Source: Rhizobium sp. BK650
GTDB lineage: Bacteria > Pseudomonadota > Alphaproteobacteria > Rhizobiales > Rhizobiaceae
Assembly: GCF_014195325.1 (NCBI RefSeq)
Contig: NZ_JACIBK010000001.1
Coordinates: 1-64,000 of the forward strand
Direction: 5' to 3'
DNA: 64,000 nucleotides
The notes beneath the pieces are model-generated. The model was not told the DNA's origin. It did not search any database and saw nothing but the letters and a program-made list of their open reading frames with translations. Positions 43,606 to 51,326 of this stretch are shown one piece after another; positions within the stretch are counted from its first letter, which is position 1; each line of letters begins with the position of its first letter. The translations under genes were made by a program, and so were the position numbers.

Positions 43606-44493
43606 TTATTCCTCGAACAAGGCACGTTCCATCGTGAAAATCTTGGTGATGTATTCGGCAACGGTCCGGATCGGCAGGTCCTTGCGGTGCTGGCGGCGGG
43701 TGAGAAGCCAGGCCTCCCTTGGCGGCGGGACTGGCTCTAGCGGGCAAGGGTGCAGGCCCTTCTCCGTACGGCCGATATAATGGGGCAGCAGCGCTAGACC
43801 GGCGCCTGACTTGGCAGCCATTGCCTGGGATACCTGATTGTTGGCACGGAAGGATACCCGCGTATGCGGAAATTGCCGAGCGAGCCAGGTCGCCTCCGGC
43901 ACGTAGCCGCTCACCTCGTCAAATCCGACGAAGATTGGCTCGGCGCCGTTTTCGACCTGCCGACAGACTTCCTGCGTGCCGTAGTAGCCGTATCCAATCG
44001 TTGCGAGCTGCTTGGCGATGAGATCTCCATCCAGCGGTTTTCCCAGGCGGATGGCGATGTCCGCTTCGTGGCGTTCGAGACTGATGGTGCGAAGGTCGGT
44101 TGCAAGATCGATGTCCAAGCCGGGAAATTGCGTCGTTATCGTCGCCAGCCGAGGGATAAGGAACCCCTGCGAGAGCGCGGGTGAGGCGTTGATCCGTACA
44201 AGCCCTTTCGGCGTATCGTCCTGCCAGCCGCGTCCGAGCGTCTGGACCGAGGCTTCCATGTCGCTCGCTGCCGTCAGCGCGCGTGTTCCGGCGGGTGTTA
44301 GTACGTAGCCATCGGGGCGGCGCTCGACCAGTTTTTCACCAAGCGTCTCCTCCAGCGAATGCAATCGGCGTGCGATCGTAGCGTGGTTGACGCGCAGCGT
44401 GCGTGCGGCGGCAGAGAGGCTGCCATGTCGTCCGAGTGCGAGAAAAATCCTGATGTCCTGCCAGTCCGGCTCTGTGCGTTTTTTATCAGCCAT
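43606..44493 (-). CDS. LysR-family transcriptional regulator
   Basis: A 295-residue LysR regulator. The N-terminal helix-turn-helix reads FLALGRHGSLSAAARTLRVNHATIARRLHSLE (shown for residues ~18-50, in parts). The effector domain begins around residue 90 with VRINASPALSQGFLIPRL. It is divergent from the MBL-SDR-tautomerase-nitronate operon with a 78-bp spacer, the classic LysR arrangement, so it most likely controls that operon. Confidence 0.9.
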   Translation of the reverse strand: MADKKRTEPDWQDIRIFLALGRHGSLSAAARTLRVNHATIARRLHSLEETLGEKLVERRPDGYVLTPAGTRALTAASDMEASVQTLGRGWQDDTPKGLVRINASPALSQGFLIPRLATITTQFPGLDIDLATDLRTISLERHEADIAIRLGKPLDGDLIAKQLATIGYGYYGTQEVCRQVENGAEPIFVGFDEVSGYVPEATWLARQFPHTRVSFRANNQVSQAMAAKSGAGLALLPHYIGRTEKGLHPCPLEPVPPPREAWLLTRRQHRKDLPIRTVAEYITKIFTMERALFEE

Positions 44494-44571
44494 TGGCAAA
44501 GAATAGCGAATTTCTCGCAGAAGGGAACGGTACTAGATAGATGGCGACCTCGAAATAGAAAGGTTGCCAAC
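44494..44571. promoter_or_regulatory. LysR divergent spacer with GCGA-N5-TCGC repeat
   Basis: The 78-bp spacer contains GCGA-N5-TCGC at 44506-44518, close to the LysR start. It is a candidate autoregulatory site. The match to a T-N11-A box is imperfect. Confidence 0.4.
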
Positions 44572-45354
44572 ATGAGTTCTTCCAGTCTCAAACTTACGCT
44601 GATCGGCGGACCGACCGTGCTGATCGAATATGGCACGCTCCGGCTTCTTACCGATCCGACTTTCGATCCGCCGGGCCTCTACAGAGAAGAGCCCGTTCGT
44701 TTCGAAAAGACCTCCGGACCGGCTTTATCGGTTGAAAAGATTGGCCGGCTGGATGCCGTTCTGCTCAGCCACGATCAACACCTCGACAATCTCGACAGTG
44801 CTGGCCGGGCGATGCTGCCGACCGTTGGCACCACTTACACGACCCAAGCCGGCGCGGAGCGGCTCGGCGGCAATGCGCTTGGCCTTGCTCCGTTCGAAAC
44901 GGTCACGGTAGAAGGCGCTGATGGCGAAAGGTTGCTGATCACGGCAACGCCAGCCCGTCATGGGCCTGTCGGCATCGAGCCGATTTCAGGCGATGTCGTG
45001 GGCTTTGCGCTTGGCCGAGAAAAGCCGGGTGACCTTCTTTACGTGACCGGTGACACGGTCTGGTACGAGGGTACGGCTGAGGTCGCGCGGCTCTTTTCTC
45101 CCAAAGTGGTGCTGTTGTTTACCGGTGCAGCCGAGCCCCGCGGTCGCTTCCATGTCACGATGGGCAGCGAGGACGCATTGGAGGCGGCACACGCCTTCCC
45201 GAACGCGCTGCTCCTAGCAGCGCACAACGAGGGCTGGGTGCACTTCCGCGAAAGTCAGGATCAGCTCGCGCACACCTTCTCCGTCTTCAACCTCGAAGAT
45301 CGCTTGAAGCTCTTCGAAAAAGGCAAACCCGTCACCGTCGACCTGACGGACTGA
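44572..45354 (+). CDS. Metallo-beta-lactamase-fold hydrolase (UlaG-like)
   Basis: A 260-residue MBL-fold protein. It begins with SLKLTLIGGPTVLIEYGTL, followed by LLTDPTFDP and the metal segment LSHDQHLDNLD. This resembles the UlaG-like HDHHxDN pattern but has Gln at the third position. Later His residues in ARHGPVG and HNEGWVHF could complete a site. The reaction is unknown; UlaG relatives open lactones or hydrolyse phosphoester-like bonds. It is first in the operon, 78 bp from the LysR gene. Confidence 0.82.
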   Translation: MSSSSLKLTLIGGPTVLIEYGTLRLLTDPTFDPPGLYREEPVRFEKTSGPALSVEKIGRLDAVLLSHDQHLDNLDSAGRAMLPTVGTTYTTQAGAERLGGNALGLAPFETVTVEGADGERLLITATPARHGPVGIEPISGDVVGFALGREKPGDLLYVTGDTVWYEGTAEVARLFSPKVVLLFTGAAEPRGRFHVTMGSEDALEAAHAFPNALLLAAHNEGWVHFRESQDQLAHTFSVFNLEDRLKLFEKGKPVTVDLTD

Positions 45355-45404
45355 GCATACCCTCAAATGTGGGCGCAAAGCGCTATCTCTCAAGGAGACA
45401 TACA

Positions 45405-46118
45405 ATGAGCAATGAGCAAAAAGTCGCAATCGTCACCGGTGCCTCGCAGGGTATTGGCGCCGGCATCGTCGAAGCCTATCGCAAGGAAGGCTATGTCGTC
45501 GTCGCCAATTCCCGCAGCATCCAGCCGTCCTCCGATACGGGCGTGATTGCGGTGCCGGGCAGCATCGGTGACCGCAGCGTAGCCGAGAAGGTGGCCAAGA
45601 CGGCCATCGAACGTTTCGGCCGGATCGACACGCTGATCAATAATGCCGGTATCTTCATAGGAAAGCCGTTTACCGATTACACGGTGGAAGACTTCAACAA
45701 CGTCATCGACGTCAACGTTGCCGGCTTCTTCCACATCACGCAGCTTGCGATTGCCGAGATGCTGAAGAAGGGCCATGGTCACATCGTTCAGATCACGACC
45801 GCACTTGTGGACCAGCCCATCGCCGACGTTCCGACCGGCCTTGCCACCCTGACCAAAGGCGGTCTCGACGCCGTCACCCGCGGACTTGCCATCGAATATG
45901 CCAAGAGCGGCATTCGCGTGAATGCAGTGGCGCCCGGCATCATCAGGACCCCTATGCACGCACCGGAAACGCATGCTTTTCTAAGTGCCCTGCATCCGGT
46001 CGGCCGTCTGGGTGAGGTGAATGAGGTGGTCGATGCCGTGCTCTACCTGGAACGGGCAGGCTTCGTAACCGGCGAAACGCTGAATGTCGATGGCGGTCAG
46101 CACGCCGGCCGCTGGTAA
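45405..46118 (+). CDS. Short-chain dehydrogenase with atypical active site
   Basis: A 237-residue classical SDR with TGASQGIGAGIV for NAD(P) binding and NNAGIFIG (NNAG) near residue 80. The catalytic region reads TTALVDQP...LATLTKGGLDA: the Lys is kept but the Tyr of YxxxK is replaced, with Ala at that spacing. The C-terminal FVTGETLNVDGG is normal. AAGGAG lies before the ATG at 45405. Loss of Tyr suggests altered chemistry or a non-enzymatic role. It is in the LysR-controlled operon. Confidence 0.88.
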   Translation: MSNEQKVAIVTGASQGIGAGIVEAYRKEGYVVVANSRSIQPSSDTGVIAVPGSIGDRSVAEKVAKTAIERFGRIDTLINNAGIFIGKPFTDYTVEDFNNVIDVNVAGFFHITQLAIAEMLKKGHGHIVQITTALVDQPIADVPTGLATLTKGGLDAVTRGLAIEYAKSGIRVNAVAPGIIRTPMHAPETHAFLSALHPVGRLGEVNEVVDAVLYLERAGFVTGETLNVDGGQHAGRW

Positions 46119-46182
46119 TCTATTGACAGTAGGGAACGATCGGCGCGCGCTGAGTAGCGCCCATCCTTCAAGGAGAACGACA

Positions 46183-46428
46183 ATGCCTTATGTGAATATC
46201 AAAGTAACGCGCGAAGGCACGGCTCCTGGTGCCAGCAGCACCACGCCGGAGCAGAAGGCTGCACTGATCAAAGGCGTCAGTGACTTACTCTTCGACATTA
46301 TGGGCAAACCGCACGACAGTACCTTCGTCGTCATCGATGAGATCGAGATGGAAAATTGGGGTGTCGGTGGACTGCCCGTTCCCGAATATCGCAAGCAGCT
46401 TGCGGAGAAGGCAGCAAAGCAGAAATAA
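46183..46428 (+). CDS. 4-oxalocrotonate tautomerase-family protein
   Basis: An 81-residue protein that begins MPYVNIKVTREG. After Met removal Pro becomes the N-terminal catalytic base, as in 4-OT. The length, the KPHDSTFVVIDEIEMENWGVGG core and the operon position are typical of small tautomerases. AAGGAG lies before the ATG at 46183. It may handle an unsaturated or keto-acid intermediate. Confidence 0.85.
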   Translation: MPYVNIKVTREGTAPGASSTTPEQKAALIKGVSDLLFDIMGKPHDSTFVVIDEIEMENWGVGGLPVPEYRKQLAEKAAKQK

Positions 46429-46496
46429 TCGCGTGGCGGTCCTTGCGGCCGCCACGCGCTTCATGAGCGAGCGAAATGCTTGGGAGTCTTCAAACC

Positions 46497-47558
46497 ATGA
46501 GCAACTGGCAGGACAATCTGATCGTCGATCTCTTCGGGATCGAGCTTCCAATCATTCAGGCGCCGATGGCTGGTGCGACGACGCCGGAGATGGTGATCGC
46601 GACGAGTGAAGCCGGCGGCCTCGGGTCGCTTCCCGCGGCACTTCTGACGATCGAACAGACGAAGGCCGCGCTCGACCAGATACGCTCGGCGTCATCGAAG
46701 CCGATCAACGTGAATTTCTTCGCCCATACCAATCCGGCCGCCGATTCTGTCGCCCAGATGGTCTGGCGCACAACCCTTGCGCCTTATTATGTCGAACTGG
46801 GGCTTGATCCCTTAGCGCCGGTTCCGGCGGCGGGACGAGCACCCTTCGACGATGATTATTGTGCGCTCGTCGAAAACTACCGTCCCGAAGTCGTCAGCTT
46901 CCATTTCGGCTTGCCGGAGCCGGATCTGCTGGAGCGCGTGCGGCGCACCGGCGCGAAGGTTATTGCTTCGGCAACGACCGTAGCTGAGGCGCGCTGGCTG
47001 GCGGAACGCCGTGTGGATGCGGTCGTCGCCATGGGTCTGGAAGCCGGCGGCCACAGGGGCAATTTCCTCGATGACGACATGATGACACAGGTCGGTACGA
47101 TGGCGCTGGTGCCGCAGGTCGTCGATGCCATTTCCTTGCCGGTCATCGCGGCTGGCGGCATCAGCGACCGGCGAGGTGTTCGCGCCGCTTTCGCGCTCGG
47201 GGCATCCGCAGTTCAGGTGGGTACGGCCTATCTGTTCACGCCGGAGGCAAAGATCACGACCTTTCATCGCGAGGCGCTGAAGTCAGCGCGGGACCACAAT
47301 ACCGCCTTGACCAACATCTTCACCGGTCGCCCAGCACGCGGCATCGTCAACCGTATTATGCGGGAGATTGGCCCGCTGTCGAAGGCCGCACCGGCATTCC
47401 CGACCGCCGGTGGTGCGCTTGCGCCACTGCGGGCGCTGACCGAGAAGGAGGGCCGGCCGGATTTCAGTAATATGTGGGCCGGGCAGGCCGCAGGCCTTGC
47501 TCGCGAAATGTCGAGCGCCGAACTGACCCGGTATCTCGTCGAAGCCGATCAGCAATAG
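46497..47558 (+). CDS. Nitronate monooxygenase-family flavoprotein
   Basis: A 353-residue FMN enzyme of the NMO/2-nitropropane dioxygenase family. It begins with the IIQAPMAGATTPEM region, followed by GLGSLPAALL, KPINVNFFAH, GLEAGGHRG with a likely catalytic His, and AAGGISDRRG and GTAYL for FMN phosphate. It oxidises alkyl nitronates in characterised members. It closes the LysR-linked operon and converges on the MscS gene. Confidence 0.88.
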   Translation: MSNWQDNLIVDLFGIELPIIQAPMAGATTPEMVIATSEAGGLGSLPAALLTIEQTKAALDQIRSASSKPINVNFFAHTNPAADSVAQMVWRTTLAPYYVELGLDPLAPVPAAGRAPFDDDYCALVENYRPEVVSFHFGLPEPDLLERVRRTGAKVIASATTVAEARWLAERRVDAVVAMGLEAGGHRGNFLDDDMMTQVGTMALVPQVVDAISLPVIAAGGISDRRGVRAAFALGASAVQVGTAYLFTPEAKITTFHREALKSARDHNTALTNIFTGRPARGIVNRIMREIGPLSKAAPAFPTAGGALAPLRALTEKEGRPDFSNMWAGQAAGLAREMSSAELTRYLVEADQQ

Positions 47559-47569
47559 ACGCTACGACT

Positions 47570-49507
47570 TCAGCCCTCCGCGCCGGCTGCCTTCGCTTGC
47601 TGGGCCGTCCGCAGCGTGGTCGCGGCGGCTGCAGCGCCGCCGTTCTTGTCGTCGCCGCCGACCTGCACCATCGGCTGAGCGAATTCAATGCCGTTGTTTT
47701 GGAATGCTTCACGGATTTTGGCGTAAGCCTTGCGGCGGATATAGGTTTGCATGCCGGGCACCGTCGTCATGGCGAAGCTCAAGACGATGCCGTAATCGCC
47801 GAATTCCTCGACACCTTTCATCTTGAGCGGTTCGATGAAAAGCGGGCCGACCTCGGCGTCTTCTCTTAGTTCCGCGCCGATAGCCTTGGTGATTTTGCGC
47901 GCCTTGTCGATGTCGGTGTTATAGGCGACAGAGATGCGGAACTTGTCGATCACCCAATCGCGGCTCATGTTTTCCACTGCGCCGAGTTCCCCGAAGGGCA
48001 CAGTGAAGACAGGACCGCGATGGTGGCGCAGGCGCACCGAGCGCAGGCTGAAGCCTTCCACCGTTCCCTTGTAGTTCTTCGCCTGAATATATTCGCCGAC
48101 GCGGAATGCATCATCGAACATGTAGAAAACGCCGCTGATGATGTCCTTGACGAGTGTTTGCGAGCCGAAGCCGATGGCGACGCCGAAAATGCCGGCGCCC
48201 GCAATCAGCGGGCCGATCTCCACACCGAGTTGGGAGAGAACGATGAGGGCGGCCATGACGGCGACCATCACGGCAAGCGCATTTCTGAAGATCGGCAGCA
48301 ATGTCCGGAATCTCGCACGTTTGGCCGCTTCGGCAGGGGCGAGGCCGGTTGCATCCCCAGAGGTTCTGATAGTGCGGTCGATCCAGCCCCTGGCTAGCTG
48401 CCAGAGGAGATCGGCAATCAGGAGCACGATGACGCCCTTCAGCAGCCCGTTGAGGATGGCCGATATTGTCGTGTTCTGATTTGCAAGAGAACTTGGGTTA
48501 AAGCGCAAGACCAGAGCCAGCCAGCCAACCGCGAGCGCGATCACGATTGCACGGCTGCCGCGTACAAGCAAAATGCTTTTGGGACTTTCAGGTGGCGCCG
48601 ATGTGAGCGTTGCTGCAGCCCTGCCGACGGCACGCAAGAGTCCAGGCAGCACGAGTGAGAAAATACCGATCCAAAAAGCACCCTTCAGACCCAGGCACCA
48701 GAGAAGCCACAGGAGACCGAGAAAGACGGTGAGGCCTGCCTTGACGGCGATCGGATAGGTCAATGCCGACCAGACCGCTTCGATCGCAAATGCCAGCAAA
48801 AGAACCGAGAAGCAGTAGGAGATGGCTTCGGAAACGGCGGGATCGACGCCTAGCGGGGCTCCAAGCGCCGCGGTTGCTCCAGCAAACAAGGCGATGCCAA
48901 GAAAGATCCGGGCGCGCACCGCGAATGCGCGACGATTGCTTTCCGCAAGGCCAATCAACACCGCGGCAACCCGATAAGCAATGAAGGCGACCAGATAGGC
49001 GAGCAGCACAATCCGGGCAAGTGGTGGCCATTCAACGGCGAAGAAGATAATCGCGATAACCATGGTGAAGACCGCGACGGGAAGAAGGCGGGCAGCTGCA
49101 CCGATCGACGGAGACCGGGCGCGCCTGAAGAGCCATTCGGCGGCCGCGCCTACTGCGACCAAGCCGGCAAAAATCAGGAAGATGGGCGCGTAGCCATGCG
49201 ATACGGCGTCCCGCCGAGCACGAGCGGCGGCTTCGGATATTTCGGAGGGGATGCGCGGAACTGCAGTGAGAATACTGTCGATGCGCGAGCGCGCGCGCGA
49301 TTCCCAGGTCGCAAAATCTGATGACTGGGCAGCCGCGGCAGTTGCATCCTGCTCCTTCTTCCGGCTTTCCAGCCAGGTCTGGATCTCGGGGTCCTGCAGC
49401 AGGCCTATCAACTGGTCGATCTTCTGCTGTGGCGGCGATGGTGCGGTTTGCGCCGCCGCCGAGGTCACGACGAGCAAAGCCAGAAGAAATGCCGCTAGCC
49501 TGATCAT
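47570..49507 (-). CDS. MscS-family mechanosensitive channel
   Basis: A 645-residue membrane protein. A signal peptide (residues 1-19) and a periplasmic helical stretch precede several N-terminal helices. The conserved MscS core begins around residue 410 with the pore-lining GAGIFGVAIGFGSQTLVKDIISG helix and includes FRVGEYIQAKNYKGTVEGFSLR. It protects against hypo-osmotic shock by opening under membrane tension. AAGGAGA lies ten bases before the ATG. A 12-bp core motif repeated upstream of the hydrolase gene lies 60 bp before its start. Confidence 0.9.
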   Translation of the reverse strand: MIRLAAFLLALLVVTSAAAQTAPSPPQQKIDQLIGLLQDPEIQTWLESRKKEQDATAAAAQSSDFATWESRARSRIDSILTAVPRIPSEISEAAARARRDAVSHGYAPIFLIFAGLVAVGAAAEWLFRRARSPSIGAAARLLPVAVFTMVIAIIFFAVEWPPLARIVLLAYLVAFIAYRVAAVLIGLAESNRRAFAVRARIFLGIALFAGATAALGAPLGVDPAVSEAISYCFSVLLLAFAIEAVWSALTYPIAVKAGLTVFLGLLWLLWCLGLKGAFWIGIFSLVLPGLLRAVGRAAATLTSAPPESPKSILLVRGSRAIVIALAVGWLALVLRFNPSSLANQNTTISAILNGLLKGVIVLLIADLLWQLARGWIDRTIRTSGDATGLAPAEAAKRARFRTLLPIFRNALAVMVAVMAALIVLSQLGVEIGPLIAGAGIFGVAIGFGSQTLVKDIISGVFYMFDDAFRVGEYIQAKNYKGTVEGFSLRSVRLRHHRGPVFTVPFGELGAVENMSRDWVIDKFRISVAYNTDIDKARKITKAIGAELREDAEVGPLFIEPLKMKGVEEFGDYGIVLSFAMTTVPGMQTYIRRKAYAKIREAFQNNGIEFAQPMVQVGGDDKNGGAAAAATTLRTAQQAKAAGAEG

Positions 49508-49535
49508 TCGCCATGTCTCCTTTCACGGAGGAAGG

Positions 49536-49667
49536 ATGAGCACAGCCGATGCGTCTTGGGGAGTATGTTACCGTAAACTCCGGCGTGATCACCGGCTACT
49601 GACTGAGGTGCTTGCCGAGATTGAGAACCGTCGCGGGCCGCATATGCACATGGATCTCATGAGTTGA
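49536..49667 (+). CDS. Possible 43-residue microprotein
   Basis: A 43-codon frame starting at an ATG preceded by GGAGGAAGG, an excellent ribosome site. It begins MSTADASWGVCYRKLRRDHR and ends HMHMDLMS. Part of it is the repeated element, which would encode YRKL. It could be chance. No family is recognised. Confidence 0.3.
   Translation: MSTADASWGVCYRKLRRDHRLLTEVLAEIENRRGPHMHMDLMS
49567..49578 (-). promoter_or_regulatory. Repeated element, copy 1 (MscS promoter)
   Basis: GTTTACGGTAAC on the minus strand, ending exactly 60 bp before the MscS ATG. It matches copy 3 over the 12-bp core. A promoter-proximal regulator site is the simplest reading. Confidence 0.5.
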
Positions 49668-49794
49668 ATGGGACTGGGTGCGGCAGGATTAGCGGCATCC
49701 GTTATCGTGTCGTGCAGGGCAGACCCCACCCGAACTGGATCGTGACTATTCGACGAGGGAGAGATTTCTACCTTCAGGTCATTGGCGGAAGTAC

Positions 49795-49806
49795 GTTACC
49801 GCAAAT
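49795..49806 (-). promoter_or_regulatory. Repeated element, copy 2 (orphan)
   Basis: ATTTGCGGTAAC on the minus strand, a two-base variant of the core. Its flanks match copy 3 closely over ~34 bp (GCGGAAGTA on one side, GTGTTA on the other). No minus-strand start codon lies 60 bp downstream, so this may be a relic. Confidence 0.4.
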
Positions 49807-49846
49807 GCCCGTGTTACAAGATGTAACAGCCGTGTAAATCAAGCCC

Positions 49847-51058
49847 TTACTGTGTCAGTGGCTCGGATTGCGGGTCGGAGTGCAGCGTATCTTCAACCTT
49901 CACCGGCTTTGCAGCGACCGGCGGATGTTCGGCGATCGCCAGCGGGGCTGCGACCGCCGTACCAGCGACCTTGCCCACTGTTTGCACCGTTCCACCGACG
50001 ACGGCAGCAACACCTTCGCCCAGGGTTATATTGGAATCCGTCAGCGGCTGGCCGGTCATCAGTCGCTGGCCGATCAGCTGGACGATCTCGGGGCTTTCGG
50101 CAAACTTGCCGTGGTTCAGCTTGTCGCCGGTGTCGACCTTGGTTAGATCGATTGCAGTAATGCCCGCCTCTTCCAGCCTGCTGCGGTAAGGCTCCTTGGA
50201 TGGATCGATTGCTCCCAGCCGGGATACTTTGCCGGTGATGAGGCTCGATACCGCCAGGGCCCGATCATCCTGCGAAACAAAGATCGTGAATTTTGGATGG
50301 GGCGTGCCCATCTCTACGAATTGCTTGGCGAAGACCTGGATGTCGATATCGGGTGAGGCAAGTATGACATCTCGGATCTTGGGGTTCACGTGCCCGTCGC
50401 GGATACCCATCTGACGCAGGGATTCCATGGCGAGCCAGGTTCCCATGGAATGGGCAAGGATGGTGATATCCTTGACGCTTGGATCCTGTGCGAGGATGCG
50501 CAAGGCCTGCTCAAGTGCAGTGCGCGAATAGTTCGTGCTTTCCTTGTCGTATTCATAGGCTGTCAGCCGGGCCCGCGATGGCCAGGTAAAAAGGACCGGT
50601 GTGGCCTTCATGCCGCTGTCGTGAACGATCTGGGCCAGCCGGAAAACGGAATCCTCATACGTGTTGTTGAAGCCATGCACGAAGACGAGAGCGTGGCCGT
50701 CTACGAGATGCTGTTTGAACCAGGCACGTCCCTCGGTTCGCGTTTCGAGTTGTTCGACCCGCGTCACGGCGAAATCGGTCGCGGGGTTGGGCGGCAACCG
50801 CTCAGGCCATTGAACCGTACCCGCTGCACGCTTCGGCGGAATGGAAATGGCAATGTCCGTCAGGTAGGGCTTGGGACTGCGCTCGCCATTGAAAAGCGTT
50901 GCAGGATCGCCGGACTGCTGGCGCGTGGTGGCCACCAGCATCTCGACCTGCGAGGTCTTCGGAGTTTTGGCCGTGAGTGCGACAGGAGTCATCACCCCCG
51001 TCGGATGGCCGCAGCCTGCAAGCACGGTAAGCCCGGCGAGGAGAATGCGTTTCAGCAT
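49847..51058 (-). CDS. Lipoprotein alpha/beta hydrolase (DUF900)
   Basis: A 403-residue envelope protein. The lipobox LAGC sits at residues 13-16, so it is a lipoprotein. The esterase-like domain has FVHGFNNTYED and the nucleophile elbow AHSMGTW, with a candidate Asp in VILASPDID, typical of DUF900. The last ~60 residues are Ala/Val/Pro-rich and probably extend from the fold. AGGAAACAATT lies before the ATG. The upstream 60-bp motif is shared with the MscS gene, so both may belong to one envelope-stress regulon. Confidence 0.85.
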   Translation of the reverse strand: MLKRILLAGLTVLAGCGHPTGVMTPVALTAKTPKTSQVEMLVATTRQQSGDPATLFNGERSPKPYLTDIAISIPPKRAAGTVQWPERLPPNPATDFAVTRVEQLETRTEGRAWFKQHLVDGHALVFVHGFNNTYEDSVFRLAQIVHDSGMKATPVLFTWPSRARLTAYEYDKESTNYSRTALEQALRILAQDPSVKDITILAHSMGTWLAMESLRQMGIRDGHVNPKIRDVILASPDIDIQVFAKQFVEMGTPHPKFTIFVSQDDRALAVSSLITGKVSRLGAIDPSKEPYRSRLEEAGITAIDLTKVDTGDKLNHGKFAESPEIVQLIGQRLMTGQPLTDSNITLGEGVAAVVGGTVQTVGKVAGTAVAAPLAIAEHPPVAAKPVKVEDTLHSDPQSEPLTQ

Positions 51059-51117
51059 AATTGTTTCCTGGTTTCATCGGAACGCACCATAGGGCGTACA
51101 CGCGCGTGCGGAAGTAA

Positions 51118-51129
51118 GTTACCGTAAAC
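51118..51129 (-). promoter_or_regulatory. Repeated element, copy 3 (hydrolase promoter)
   Basis: GTTTACGGTAAC on the minus strand, ending 60 bp before the hydrolase ATG, the same spacing as at the MscS gene. It is the best-preserved copy and shares ~34 bp with copy 2. Confidence 0.5.
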
Positions 51130-51326
51130 GCGGGTGTTAATACAGGCGCCTGCGGCAGGCTTTAGTTGGTTGATCGCCTTTTCGGTAACCGCAACACCGA
51201 GGCCCAAAATCGGTCGAGATCCAGACGTGATGCCGTCCGGCTCGAACGGCGGCATCGGATGCCTCCTCGGCTTTGATTGGCGCAGCGAACGGCAGAATGA
51301 GCAGCTTCGGCGGAAGGCCAATATTC
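51130..51326. other. Spacer between glycosyltransferase and hydrolase
   Basis: About 200 bp with no convincing gene; a minus-strand frame here would translate through the repeated element and overlaps the hydrolase start. Confidence 0.4.

Larger units (their letters stand above)
49508..49846. other. Spacer with two copies of a repeated element
   Basis: About 340 bp between the MscS and hydrolase genes on the minus strand. It holds element copies at 49567-49578 and 49795-49806 and a 43-codon plus-strand frame. Nothing else was recognised. Confidence 0.5.

Noticed and set aside
47570..49507. Assignment as a potassium-channel-linked (KefA) protein
   Set aside because: The length and single MscS core do not support KefA, which is about 1,100 residues; a generic MscS call is safer.
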